Origin: Methanothermobacter sp.
GTDB lineage: Archaea; Methanobacteriota; Methanobacteria; Methanobacteriales; Methanothermobacteraceae
Length of the DNA: 64,000 nucleotides
NCBI RefSeq assembly: GCF_030055435.1
Contig: NZ_JASFYG010000002.1
Location: forward strand, 83,224-147,223
Reading direction: 5' to 3'
Of the stretch, positions 54,904 to 64,000 are shown in pieces. Numbering within the stretch: position 1 is the first letter of the stretch; every line of letters begins with the position of its first letter. Made by a program: the position numbers and the translations under genes. The notes below the pieces were generated by a model. That model did no database searches and was not told the DNA's origin. It saw nothing but the letters and a program-made list of their open reading frames with translations.

Positions 54904-57276
54904 ATGAAGAGGATAACGATACGTATAGGTGGAATGGGGTGCGCAGCATGCGCCCTCAAGATAGAGGACTCACTTAAAAAGCTTGAGGGAGTATCCGATG
55001 CCGTGGTTAACCTTGTGGAGGGCACGGTCTCTGTTGAATATGACCCTGAAACTGTGGGGCTCCCCTCAATGGAGGCCGCCATAGAGGAGGCAGGCTACAG
55101 TGTAATCAATGAACACCTGACTGTTCTAGTAGGGGGTATGAGCTGTGCAATGTGCGCACAGAGGATAGAATCAGCCCTGAAGGAACTTGAGGGTGTGAGT
55201 GATGCAGCGGTCAACCTTGCAGCTGAAAAGGCATACATATCCTACAACCCATCCCTTGCATCAGCAGAGGATTTCAAAAGGACCATTGAGGACCTCGGCT
55301 ATAAATTCATGGGAACAGAGGGTGATGAGGAGATTCAGGAGGACCAGGGCCCAAAGCTGAGAAGAATAGCTGTGGGTTTTGGTGTTTCACTGCCACTCAT
55401 GGCCATGATGTACCTTGGTATACAGCCACCGGTAAATGCGGGCCTCTTCATGCTCCTGATCTCTGTGATACCATTTGCATATGTATCAGAACCGATATTC
55501 AGGGGTGCAATGCGGTCCCTGAGATCAGGAACACTTGACATGGATGTTATGTACTCCATGGGTATAGGGGTGGCTTTCCTTTCAAGTTTACTTGGCACTG
55601 TGGGGGTTCTTCCATCGAGTTTCATGTTCTATGAGACAGCCCTGATGCTGGCATCCTTCCTGACACTTGGAAGGTACCTTGAGGCAAGGGCCAAGGGAAA
55701 GACATCACAGGCGATAAGGAGGCTCATGGAACTCCAGCCCGACACCGCCACCATCCTCAGGGAAGGGAAGGAGGTTGAGATCAGGGCTGATGACCTGGCT
55801 GAGGGTGACGAGGTTGTTTTGAGGCCTGGTGACAGGATACCCGCGGATGGCAGGGTTCTGGATGGAGAATCCTATGTTGATGAATCCATGATCACGGGGG
55901 AACCGCTCCCCGTCCTTAAAACCAGGGGATCTGAGGTTATCGCAGGGACCATAAACACCGATGGGGTTCTTAGGTTCAGGGTTGAGCGAACAGGAGATGA
56001 TACTTTCCTTTCCAGGATCATAGGGCTGGTTGATGAAGCCCAGGCATCAAAGCCACCGGTTCAGAGGATCGCCGACAGGGCGGTGTCCTATTTCATTCCA
56101 GCTGTTCTTACAGTTGCACTGGCAGCATTTCTATTCTGGTACCTTGTTGAGGGGGCCGGTCTTCTAATATCGGTCACAGTACTGATCTCGGTACTAGTCG
56201 TGGCCTGCCCCTGCGCCCTTGGACTTGCAACACCAACTGCGGTGACTGTTGGTATAGGAAGGGGGGCTGAACTTGGAATACTCATAAAGAAGGGCGAGGC
56301 ACTTGAGGTTGCAGATAGGATATCCTGCGTACTCTTTGATAAGACAGGCACACTTACAGAGGGGAAACCCGAGGTCACAGACATCGTTGGGGAGGTGCTG
56401 GAGTATGCAGCTGCCCTTGAGGTCAGATCAAGGCACCCCATAGCAGTTGCTGTCACAGAGAGGGTCATGATGGAGGGCCTGGAGATACCAGAGGTTGAAG
56501 ATTTCAGGGCCATCCCGGGAAGGGGTCTTGAAGGTAAAATCAACTCCCAGCATGTGATTGCAGGTAACAGGGCCCTCATGGATGAATTCGGCGTGGAGAT
56601 TCCAGGGGATGCCGATGAATTAGAATCAGAGGGAAAGACTGTGGTCATGGTTGCAGTTGACGGCGAGTTTAAGGGAGTTATAGCGGTCTCTGACAGGATA
56701 AAACCTGGCGCAGCAGCCGCTGTAGGGGAACTTGAGAGGATGGGAATCAGAACGGCAATGATCACTGGGGATAACAGGAGGACGGCTGAGAAGGTGGCAG
56801 GGGAAGTGGGAATCAGCACCGTCATCGCGGAGGTCCTGCCGGAGGATAAGGCATCAAGGGTCTCTGAGCTCAGATCACGTGGTTTGGGAGTTGCCTTTGT
56901 GGGTGATGGTATAAATGATGCACCCGCCCTCTCAGAGGCAGATCTCGGGATTGCACTGGGAGGGGGAACTGATATAGCAAAGGAGGCCGGTGAGGTGGTC
57001 CTTGTTGGTGATGACCCCCTTGATACCGCAGCCGCCCTTCAGCTTGCAGGTAAAGTCATATCAAGGATAAAGCAGAACCTCTTCTGGGCCTTCGCCTACA
57101 ACGTGATACTCATCCCTGTGGCTGCCGGCGCCCTTTACCCGTTTGGGGTGGTGTTCAGGCCAGAGTACGCTGGCCTTGCAATGGCCCTAAGTTCAGTCAC
57201 CGTGGTTTCACTTTCACTTTCACTCAGGGGATACACCCCACCTGCAAGAAGGTTGAGGGAGATTAAAAAAAATTAG
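54904..57276 (+). CDS. copA: Copper-type heavy-metal P1B-ATPase with two metal domains
   Basis: About 790 residues. Two N-terminal HMA domains each with a C-x-x-C site (GMGCAACAL and GMSCAMCAQ), eight helices, transmembrane CPC (VVACPCALGLATPTAV), TGEP, DKTGTLTEGKPEV, an HP locus (RSRHPIAVAV) and GDGINDAPALSEAD. The CPC plus C-x-x-C sites suggest a Cu+ exporter. ATG 54904 is preferred (GAAGGTG upstream) over the in-frame TTG 54889. It overlaps the end of polC by four bases (convergent). Confidence 0.92.
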   Translation: MKRITIRIGGMGCAACALKIEDSLKKLEGVSDAVVNLVEGTVSVEYDPETVGLPSMEAAIEEAGYSVINEHLTVLVGGMSCAMCAQRIESALKELEGVSDAAVNLAAEKAYISYNPSLASAEDFKRTIEDLGYKFMGTEGDEEIQEDQGPKLRRIAVGFGVSLPLMAMMYLGIQPPVNAGLFMLLISVIPFAYVSEPIFRGAMRSLRSGTLDMDVMYSMGIGVAFLSSLLGTVGVLPSSFMFYETALMLASFLTLGRYLEARAKGKTSQAIRRLMELQPDTATILREGKEVEIRADDLAEGDEVVLRPGDRIPADGRVLDGESYVDESMITGEPLPVLKTRGSEVIAGTINTDGVLRFRVERTGDDTFLSRIIGLVDEAQASKPPVQRIADRAVSYFIPAVLTVALAAFLFWYLVEGAGLLISVTVLISVLVVACPCALGLATPTAVTVGIGRGAELGILIKKGEALEVADRISCVLFDKTGTLTEGKPEVTDIVGEVLEYAAALEVRSRHPIAVAVTERVMMEGLEIPEVEDFRAIPGRGLEGKINSQHVIAGNRALMDEFGVEIPGDADELESEGKTVVMVAVDGEFKGVIAVSDRIKPGAAAAVGELERMGIRTAMITGDNRRTAEKVAGEVGISTVIAEVLPEDKASRVSELRSRGLGVAFVGDGINDAPALSEADLGIALGGGTDIAKEAGEVVLVGDDPLDTAAALQLAGKVISRIKQNLFWAFAYNVILIPVAAGALYPFGVVFRPEYAGLAMALSSVTVVSLSLSLRGYTPPARRLREIKKN

Positions 57277-60200
57277 AGGAATACGTCTAGGGAACTCTGC
57301 CTTGACCTGTCACTCTCAAAGAGGGAGTTCACACCGTACTCCAGTATTTCTATCCTCTGCATGAGGTAGGGGTCTATGGGGTACCTCGATGCGAGGTTCT
57401 TTGATATTTCAAGGTACTTTATAACCGAACCCTTTGAAACGGTGAGGACGAGGTTACCACCGCAACGGCACTCCCCGCTGAGGGGTATGCGGCGGTACTT
57501 GCGGTTACACTTGGTGCACCTCACCTTCTGCCTGGAGAATGCCCTGATGTTACCCATTATATCGGGGAGGAAGTGGGACATGAGGACCCCCTCAACCACA
57601 GCCCTCTGGTCCACGGCCCTTATCTTCTCTGCGAGGCTTATCTGGGATTCCACCTTCTCCTTCATGGTGGGGAGTAACTTGTAGAGGCACACCTTGGGAC
57701 CTGCATGTATGCTGGAGGTGTTATGGGAGAACATGAGTCCACTGTACTGTTCAGGCTTTCCGAGGCGCTTTTCAACGTTATCTATAACATCAAGCACATC
57801 TGTTGGTTTAGCATGCTCAAAGCTTTTCTCATAGACCTCAAGGGGTATCATCTCCATTGTATCTATGTTGTGGGACTCATCGTCGATCTCCTCAGGGTCT
57901 ATCCTTGTTGAGAGAACAAGGGGGGCATCCATGCTACCCCCCCGGGTGCTCGGGAGGTAGGACTTTGAGAAGTTGAGGAGGGCATCCAGGAGGAGCATGA
58001 CCGAGTCCTCGTCGCTGTCACAGTTCCTCCTCTTGGCTGAATGGAAGTAGGGGTGGGCGTAGCATGCAGAGGCCTCTGTGAATCCTATGATCCTTCCAAG
58101 AACAGCCGCGGATGTATGGGGGGCGAGCCCAGCTATGAGGTGCCCCACAAGGTCATCCCTTGTTTTAACGTTGTAGAATCTTTCAAGGCCATAGAACCTT
58201 TCAAGGAGGTCATCGACGAAACCCGCGACCCTTACAAGGTAATCGGCGCAGTTCTCTGATATGACCACGTCCTGGACCTTGAGTTCAAGTATCTGGTCCT
58301 CCCTCTCAAGTTCCTCCCCCTTGTAGTCATGGGTGTATCCGAGCTCACGCAACTTGCTGACAGGTACACCAACCTCCCTGGGGGTGAAGTGTGTGAGGGG
58401 AAGATCAGTGGAGTCATGGCGGATTGTCGCATCCTTGAATGTGTATACGTCGTTCTTGGCCCTCAGTATACCCTTCTCAAGGGGTTCAGGGAATTTATCA
58501 GCGGATATCATCCCCTCAACCCCCTTTATCTCATCCATCTTACGGACGGATACATTTTCACCGGCCCTTTTAAGGAGGGATGCAAGGTTGATCTTCCTCT
58601 TCCCGGGTTCACCTATCACCGTCCTTGAACCACAGCTGGGACATATGGACTGCATTGAACTGACCCTGCATGATGGACAGGTGGCCCTCCCCACCTCAAC
58701 CACAATGGAACCCCTTTTTGCTGCATCAGGTATGTTACGCCGGCTTCCACCGTACTTTCCTATTGGGAAGAGTACATGGGGTGCGGGCCTCATCTTGCGT
58801 TCCTTGGTCTTCTCTGGCCGACCAACACGTGTACCTATGTAGGTGGGGGCCTTCTTCATTATCCTGACACCCGAGACCCTGTTAAGGGCCTCCAGGGTGT
58901 CATCTGAATCTTCAAGGGACCCCCTGAGGGTGTTGAGGAGTGCGAAGGCATCATCGTATCCAATGATAACCCCTGATTCCTCCTGCCTGTGGGGCACACC
59001 AAGGATCTCCAGTATTCGCTTCTCAGGTTTAAGGTCCAGAACCAGTTCATCCTCTAATCTGCCAGTGTTTAACCATTCCCTGAGTCTGTTGAGTTCCTCA
59101 ACAGTCACGTCATGGTAGAAGTAGGTGTAGCGTGGATGGAGGGGCACACCGTACTCCTCTGAAATCCTGAAGGCCTCCTCAGCCCCCACCCGGAGGTCAT
59201 TCCAGCTGTGTCTGTGGCGGGCGAGGTTCAGGGGGTCGCTCTCAGGGTACTCCTCTGATGAGAGCAGGGTCTGGATCCACCACTCCTCACACCAGCCTGC
59301 GGGCATGAGGACGTGGTTGTTCCTGAGGAACTCCCCGAAGGCAACCAGCATATCCCCGAGGAAGAGTATCTCCTCAACCTCGGGTCGCACCCGCCTGGCG
59401 GTCTCAACATCCTCAATCCTGATGACGTCACCGTTTCTGAGTTTAACTATGGGGCCCTCTATTGTGTCCACAGGGACAACGCAGTTTCCCTTACCTGGCC
59501 TTTCGATTTTCATCTGTGTCCCCACCGCCAGGAACTCCAGCAGCTCCATGGTGGCGGGGTGAACCCCCATGGCTGCAAGCCCCGTGTTCCGTGATCTCCC
59601 ATACCTTAACCTGAATGCCCCCTTCCGTGAGGGGTAAGCCAGAACGGGCCTGCCGCCGATTATATCCTCCACGTATTTGCTGTCGGCATTCACAACAACC
59701 TTATCTTCACCTTCATCCTTCTTGGGGGCCTTTGAGAATTTCTCAAGCCAGTCCCAGCCCTCAAGTTTTAATTGTCTGGCATATTTGAGGACCTTTGGGG
59801 CCTTCTGTATGACCCCCTCAACCATGGCGAGGAGGGCCCCTCCCCGTATGTTGTTTGTCTCAACCCTCTCAAGGTCCCTGTGGGATACCTCCACCTTGTC
59901 TGTTGGTTCCCCCGTAACCTCCACAGGGATGTTGCTGGCTGCAAGGCGCACCTCGTCGGGTTTGGGGCTGTACTGGAGGTTTGTAACCTCTGATTCGTAG
60001 AGTTCAACCTCCTCCACGTATCTCTCTATCTCCCTATCGATGGGTTTGTACCTGTCAAGGTTTATGGCGAGGCGTATGTAATCGGCTATGAGGACTGAAA
60101 GGGCTGCTGCGGTACCCCCGGCACTCCTTATGGGTCCTGCAAAGTAGACTGCGAGGTACCTTGAACGGTCGAAGTTCTCTTTTATCCTGACCTTCGCTAT

Positions 60201-60551
60201 ACCCTCAAGGGGGGCTGCCACCACACCCTCTGTCAGTATTGCAAGGGCGGTTCTGAGGGCCTGATCTGCAAGCCTCTCCCTTTCAGCAGGCTCATCATCA
60301 GGGACTGGCTGGGATGCTATCTCTGCAGCTATCTGGAACGCAACCTCTTCACGACCCCTGTCCCTTTCAAGTTCTTTTATCCTCTCAGCTATACCTTCAG
60401 GGCCCACGAGCCCCTCAACACGTTCAGCAAGGTCCTTGGCCAGGGGTATCTCAGGTTTGGTTCTCACATCAAGGCCCTTGGCCCTGGCTTTTCCTGCAAT
60501 TTCATATAGGCGTTCGGTCTCCCTTTCAAGCTCATTGAAGTAATCAATCAT
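57273..60551 (-). CDS. polC: DNA polymerase D (family D) large subunit
   Basis: 1092 residues, the catalytic DP2 subunit of the archaeal replicative polymerase D. Visible: AVYFAGPIRSAGGTAAALSV, catalytic acids in KRRNCDSDEDSVMLLLDALL, two zinc sites (CPSCRVSSMQSICPSCGSR and CTKCNRKYRRI...CRCGG), and a C-terminal PIP-like QSSLDVFL for PCNA contact. The NCDxDED site, where some archaea have an intein, is uninterrupted. ATG 60551 follows GTGATTGACC. The DP1 small subunit is not here. Confidence 0.95.
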   Translation of the reverse strand: MIDYFNELERETERLYEIAGKARAKGLDVRTKPEIPLAKDLAERVEGLVGPEGIAERIKELERDRGREEVAFQIAAEIASQPVPDDEPAERERLADQALRTALAILTEGVVAAPLEGIAKVRIKENFDRSRYLAVYFAGPIRSAGGTAAALSVLIADYIRLAINLDRYKPIDREIERYVEEVELYESEVTNLQYSPKPDEVRLAASNIPVEVTGEPTDKVEVSHRDLERVETNNIRGGALLAMVEGVIQKAPKVLKYARQLKLEGWDWLEKFSKAPKKDEGEDKVVVNADSKYVEDIIGGRPVLAYPSRKGAFRLRYGRSRNTGLAAMGVHPATMELLEFLAVGTQMKIERPGKGNCVVPVDTIEGPIVKLRNGDVIRIEDVETARRVRPEVEEILFLGDMLVAFGEFLRNNHVLMPAGWCEEWWIQTLLSSEEYPESDPLNLARHRHSWNDLRVGAEEAFRISEEYGVPLHPRYTYFYHDVTVEELNRLREWLNTGRLEDELVLDLKPEKRILEILGVPHRQEESGVIIGYDDAFALLNTLRGSLEDSDDTLEALNRVSGVRIMKKAPTYIGTRVGRPEKTKERKMRPAPHVLFPIGKYGGSRRNIPDAAKRGSIVVEVGRATCPSCRVSSMQSICPSCGSRTVIGEPGKRKINLASLLKRAGENVSVRKMDEIKGVEGMISADKFPEPLEKGILRAKNDVYTFKDATIRHDSTDLPLTHFTPREVGVPVSKLRELGYTHDYKGEELEREDQILELKVQDVVISENCADYLVRVAGFVDDLLERFYGLERFYNVKTRDDLVGHLIAGLAPHTSAAVLGRIIGFTEASACYAHPYFHSAKRRNCDSDEDSVMLLLDALLNFSKSYLPSTRGGSMDAPLVLSTRIDPEEIDDESHNIDTMEMIPLEVYEKSFEHAKPTDVLDVIDNVEKRLGKPEQYSGLMFSHNTSSIHAGPKVCLYKLLPTMKEKVESQISLAEKIRAVDQRAVVEGVLMSHFLPDIMGNIRAFSRQKVRCTKCNRKYRRIPLSGECRCGGNLVLTVSKGSVIKYLEISKNLASRYPIDPYLMQRIEILEYGVNSLFESDRSRQSSLDVFL

Positions 60552-60673
60552 GGTCAATCACGCATCCACAGGGGTGCAGTTCCTCCTTATCATCAGGCGG
60601 TAAACTTAAACTTATATTATATGGTACTGTCAGAGATATAATAGATATCTATCGGTACTCATGGTGATTTTTC

Positions 60674-60832
60674 ATGGCAAAGAAGGATAAAAAGACACTT
60701 CCACCAAGCGGAGCAGGTCTTGTAAGGTACTTTGAAGAGGAAACGAAGGGACCAAAACTCACACCTGAACAGGTCGTCGTGATGAGCATAATACTGGCTG
60801 TATTCTGCCTGGTGCTCAGGTTCTCTGGTTGA
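60674..60832 (+). CDS. secG: Preprotein translocase subunit Sec61-beta
   Basis: A 52-residue protein, complete for this family: charged cytoplasmic N-terminus (AKKDKKTLPPSGAGLVRYF, EEETKGPKLTPEQVVV) and one C-terminal helix (MSIILAVFCLVLRF). It is the beta subunit of the SecYEG/Sec61 channel. The site GGTGAT lies 9 bases before ATG 60674; a TATA-like ACTTATATTATAT is at about 60610. It precedes purB by 11 bases. Confidence 0.93.
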   Translation: MAKKDKKTLPPSGAGLVRYFEEETKGPKLTPEQVVVMSIILAVFCLVLRFSG

Positions 60833-60843
60833 GGAGTGTTAAA

Positions 60844-62193
60844 ATGGCCATTCATCCTGTTGAGTTCAGGTACGGGACCCCTGAAATGAAGGCTATCTGG
60901 GAGGCCGAAAACAAACTCCAGCGGATGCTCGATGTGGAGGCCGCCCTTGCAAGGGCAGAGGGTGAACTGGGAATCATACCAGAGGAGGCTGCAACCGAGA
61001 TCGCAAGGAAGGCCAGCACCAAGTTCGTTACCCCTGAAAGGGTTAACGAAATCGAAAGGGAGACAAAACACGATATAGCCTCCATTGTGAAGGCACTGGC
61101 AGAGCAGTGCGAGGGAGATGCAGGGGAATACGTGCACTTCGGCGCAACATCCAATGATATTGTTGACACCTCCAACTCCCTCCTCCTGAGGGAATCCATA
61201 GATGTTCTGAGGGATAAACTGGTTAAGGTTTTAAGGGTACTCCTGAAACTGGCAGATGAGAACAGGGACCTGGTGTGCATGGGGAGAACCCATGGCCAGC
61301 ATGCCCTCCCAACAACCTATGGCATGAAATTCGCCCTGTGGGCGGATGAGATACACAGACAGATTGAAAGACTTGACGCCTGCAGAAAAAGGCTCTGCGT
61401 GGGGATGATGACCGGTGCTGTTGGTACAACAGCCGCCCTGGGCGAGGATGGCCTCGAGGTCCATGAGAGGGTATCTGAGATCCTTGGACTAGAACCTGTC
61501 CTCATATCCAACCAGGTTGTCCAGCGGGACAACCATGCAGAGTTCATAATGGTCCTTGCAAACATAGCCACAACCCTCGATAAGATAGCCCTGGAGATAA
61601 GGAACCTCCAGCGGACGGAGATAATGGAAGTGGGTGAAAAATTCGATCCTGAGAAACAGGTGGGAAGCAGTACAATGCCTCATAAGATGAACCCCATAAC
61701 AGCCGAGAGGATCTGCGGTATAGCAAGGGTTATAAGGTCCTACGTTGTGGCTGCACTTGAGAACAATCCCCTCTGGCATGAAAGGGACCTCACAAATTCG
61801 TCCTCTGAGAGGATAATCCTCCCTGAGGCCTGCATACTCACAGATTACATACTTAAACTGACACTTGACGTGCTCAATAACCTGGTATTCTACCCTGAAA
61901 ACATAAAAAGAAACCTTGAGCTCACAGGTGGTCTTATAATGGCTGAAAGGTTAATGGCGGAGCTCACAAGGAGGGGAATGGGTAGGCAGACAGCATACGC
62001 CGCTGTACGCCAGTGCGCCATCGAGGCAAACCAGAAGGGAATGAACCTAAAGGATGTGGTCCTTGAAAGGAAAGATATCATGGAGCACCTTACAGAGGAT
62101 GACCTTGAGGAGATAATGAACCCTGAAACCTACACTGGTTCGGCCTCAAGGATAGTTCAGCGGGTCCTTGAGGAGTCAGAGAACTGGCTCTGA
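60844..62193 (+). CDS. purB: Adenylosuccinate lyase
   Basis: About 449 residues of the fumarase/aspartase superfamily. The signature GSSTMPHKMNPITAERICG, the TSNDIVDTSNSLLLRES loop and HGQHALPTTYG (catalytic His) are intact. It acts twice in purine synthesis, releasing fumarate from SAICAR and adenylosuccinate. GAGGAGTG before ATG 60844 sets the start; the frame opens at 60829 inside secG. Probably co-transcribed with secG. Confidence 0.94.
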   Translation: MAIHPVEFRYGTPEMKAIWEAENKLQRMLDVEAALARAEGELGIIPEEAATEIARKASTKFVTPERVNEIERETKHDIASIVKALAEQCEGDAGEYVHFGATSNDIVDTSNSLLLRESIDVLRDKLVKVLRVLLKLADENRDLVCMGRTHGQHALPTTYGMKFALWADEIHRQIERLDACRKRLCVGMMTGAVGTTAALGEDGLEVHERVSEILGLEPVLISNQVVQRDNHAEFIMVLANIATTLDKIALEIRNLQRTEIMEVGEKFDPEKQVGSSTMPHKMNPITAERICGIARVIRSYVVAALENNPLWHERDLTNSSSERIILPEACILTDYILKLTLDVLNNLVFYPENIKRNLELTGGLIMAERLMAELTRRGMGRQTAYAAVRQCAIEANQKGMNLKDVVLERKDIMEHLTEDDLEEIMNPETYTGSASRIVQRVLEESENWL

Positions 62194-62295
62194 ACCATTC
62201 ATGGACCATAGAGATATAAAATGTTTAATATGGCGGAATGAAGTTTTCATAAGTTTTATATGTTCAATAACCATATAGATATGGCTGGTGATAAT

Positions 62296-63198
62296 ATGCA
62301 GCCAAAGGAAATAAAATCTGTAAGGGTTGTCCCCTACACCATTATGAACTCATCGATAGGGGCAGTATGGGCATTCCTCTTCGCCCTCCTGATTCTGATA
62401 TTTGCCGGTGCAATAGGGTCAGCACTTCCAGCTGAGATGAAAGTGTTGAAGGGGTTGATCACTGGAATATCAGTTGTTGGACTGGTTGTTTTACCTGTTG
62501 GAGTGTTCCTGCTTAGCATAGTCGAATCATTCCTGAGGGCATTCATTTACAACGGCCTCACGCCCCGGCTTGGCGGTATCAGGCTCAGCTTCATTGACAT
62601 GGAGCAGATAGAATCATTTGACATCGTGAACACAGCACTCATACTCTCAGCCGTCAGCGCAATTCTCACATTCATATACCAGCTCCTGGTATCCCCCCTT
62701 CAGTGGGTATTCTTCAATGCAATCCTCAGCATTGCAAGGACGGTTGAACCCTCAGCAGTATCAAGCATGGCCGCGGTAGGCTCTGCAACGGCACTCGGCA
62801 CCGTCGTCAACATCGTCATAACACCTATAATGACATTCATAGTTACCTTCATATTAACGGCCATTGTACTGCTCCTCTACAACTTCCTCTCAGGGAAGAT
62901 CACAATGATAAAACTGAAACTCACAGAGACCGGCGATGGCTTTATGAGCATAGACAGGATCGAGGCAATACCCCTTGGACTCATAACAGGGTCAATTTTC
63001 GCGGTTGTAGGTCTCATCATAGGTATCATAGCATTCATAGTTTCAGCTATCGGCGGAGAATACAGTGTTGGGCTCATCTTACTGGTGATTGTAACCATTG
63101 GGGCATTCCTTTATGCCTTCATAGTCTATGCACTGACAGCACTGTTCTACAATGTCCTGGCACCAAGGATAGGTGCCGTGCAGATAAGAATGGAGTAG
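62296..63198 (+). CDS. Polytopic membrane protein with threefold internal repeat
   Basis: About 300 residues with six to seven hydrophobic helices. Three segments end similarly: YNGLTPRLGGIRL (about 92), YNFLSGKITMIKLKL (about 199) and YNVLAPRIGAVQIRM (about 287, C-terminus), suggesting three copies of a two-helix unit. No family recognised with confidence. The frame opens at 62260, but GGTGATAAT before ATG 62296 sets the start (QPKEIKSVRVVPYTIMNS). Confidence 0.7.
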   Translation: MQPKEIKSVRVVPYTIMNSSIGAVWAFLFALLILIFAGAIGSALPAEMKVLKGLITGISVVGLVVLPVGVFLLSIVESFLRAFIYNGLTPRLGGIRLSFIDMEQIESFDIVNTALILSAVSAILTFIYQLLVSPLQWVFFNAILSIARTVEPSAVSSMAAVGSATALGTVVNIVITPIMTFIVTFILTAIVLLLYNFLSGKITMIKLKLTETGDGFMSIDRIEAIPLGLITGSIFAVVGLIIGIIAFIVSAIGGEYSVGLILLVIVTIGAFLYAFIVYALTALFYNVLAPRIGAVQIRME

Positions 63199-63387
63199 AA
63201 ACAACCATTCCTTTTTCTTTCATACGAACAGTTTCAAAATTTAAAGGCTTTAATACTTTAATTGAGTACTTTAGAGTATCTAATATCGGAAAAAACCATT
63301 TTTTAGCTCTAATGACACTTTTTTATATGATGAGAAACATAATAAATAACCATCTGATTACTTCAAAAGGAGCTATATGGTGATCCT

Positions 63388-64000
63388 GTGATTGATGATT
63401 CACGTCTTCTGGCTGCCATACCAACAAAGGCAGAAACATGCGTACTGAAAAATAATGGTATAAGGGAAAAATTCAGCCATGAAAAACTTGTAAAATCCCT
63501 CCTGAACCTGGGGGCCAGCCTATGGACCTCCGAAAATGTGGCCTCAGAGGTTGCAAGGTCAGTCTATAATGGAATAACCACTAAGGAGATAAAGATCCTG
63601 GTTTATGATGCCCTCAAGAAGGTTGATGAGGAACTGGCAGACAGGTACCTTGCAGCCAACAGAATGAGGGTGAGAACATCCAGGGACAGGATAGAAACCT
63701 TTGACCAGAAAAAGATTGAGGAGAACCTTGTAAGGGAGGCCGGGGCCTCTAAGGAGGTTGCAAGGGAAATAGCATCTGATGTCTGGAGGGAACTCAAGAA
63801 ACTCAACGTGGAGTACCTCACAGCCCCGATGATAAGGGAGGTCGTGAACACCAAACTCATAGAACACGGCCTTGAAACCCTCCGGAGGAGGTACACACGT
63901 CTCGGTATCCCCGTCTACAACATAACAAACCTCATAGAGAATGGCTCCAGGGACAACGCCAACATGATCCACAACCCCGAGACCGTCCATAAGTACGTGG
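63388..64000 (+). CDS. nrdD: Anaerobic ribonucleoside-triphosphate reductase, N-terminal part
   Basis: Runs off the window end (about 204 codons). The first 170 residues look like two ATP-cone-type modules (VLKNNGIREKFSHEKLVKSL; RIETFDQKKIEENLVREAGA), the allosteric nucleotide site of NrdD, then the core begins with VYNITNLIENGSRDNANMIH followed by NPETVHKYV, which matches archaeal NrdD. It makes dNTPs with a glycyl radical. The start is GTG 63388 with GGTGAT upstream; a TATA-like TTTTTTATATGA is at about 63321. Confidence 0.88.
   Translation, partial: MIDDSRLLAAIPTKAETCVLKNNGIREKFSHEKLVKSLLNLGASLWTSENVASEVARSVYNGITTKEIKILVYDALKKVDEELADRYLAANRMRVRTSRDRIETFDQKKIEENLVREAGASKEVAREIASDVWRELKKLNVEYLTAPMIREVVNTKLIEHGLETLRRRYTRLGIPVYNITNLIENGSRDNANMIHNPETVHKYV

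Noticed and set aside
57930-58060. Intein in DNA polymerase D large subunit
   Set aside because: The NCDxDED region is continuous; no intein splicing motifs.

Overview
The window is archaeal and belongs to a thermophilic hydrogenotrophic methanogen of the genus Methanothermobacter. Evidence: an Hmd paralogue, thiol:fumarate reductase subunit A, the F430 enzyme CfbD, coenzyme F390 synthetase, SepS, DNA polymerase D large subunit, Sec61-beta, and a K+ channel that is clearly MthK. Gene order matches what I remember of the M. thermautotrophicus chromosome, but MthK and LeuS differ at many positions from the strain Delta-H proteins as I recall them, so this is probably a sister species or strain. 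Genes are dense, spacers are AT rich with TATA boxes, ribosome binding sites are GGTGA/GGAGG-like, and TTG and GTG starts are common.

Layout. 1-2130: a secreted surface glycoprotein. 2185-7031 (minus): a five-gene unit, PadR regulator, ABC ATPase, ABC permease, membrane-anchored PQQ-type beta-propeller and a flavodoxin/PNPOx fusion, with a twin palindrome at its promoter. 7104-8625: a frameshifted small gene, an intact TIM-barrel protein and a heavily decayed TMEM175-type channel gene. 8687-12172 (minus): small protein, LysE exporter, HAD phosphatase, SoxB-like metallophosphoesterase and DsrE-like protein. 12282-16316: alanine dehydrogenase (minus), then GatA and a glutaminase/P-loop fusion (plus). 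16347-19775 (minus): SepS, RibK, RibB and a KaiC-like ATPase. 20001-25454: TfrA, HAD phosphatase, deoxyadenosine deaminase, HisG, FAH-family protein. 25563-29495 (minus): NadE, CutA, LeuS. 29625-31883: ArsA/Get3-type ATPase and an Hmd paralogue.

31987-36505: a roughly 1390-residue surface protein (seven SBBP propeller repeats, nine Ig-like repeats) and a divergent spacer with a 35-bp direct repeat. 36506-43310: zinc-ribbon membrane protein, CbiE, YchF, then an ion-transport cluster of a Na,K-ATPase-like pump, a one-helix protein with six consecutive Asp, and MthK. 43320-48588: SfsA (minus), then CfbD, nucleotidyltransferase-cupin, HisH, a PurM-like protein and a pilin-like protein as one tight unit; the first three start with TTG. 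48647-54816: tRNA-Arg(GCG), F390 synthetase, TruD, phosphomevalonate dehydratase small subunit, small membrane proteins (one frameshifted), two class III-signal pilin-like proteins and an amidohydrolase. 54904-64000: Cu-type P-ATPase, PolD large subunit, SecG, PurB, an internally repeated membrane protein and the start of anaerobic ribonucleotide reductase.

No CRISPR array, transposase, integrase or intact insertion sequence was found. The strongest unexplained items are the pump/one-helix protein/MthK cluster, the PadR twin-palindrome operator, the decayed TMEM175 channel, the SoxB-like/DsrE pair, and several short direct repeats at gene starts.
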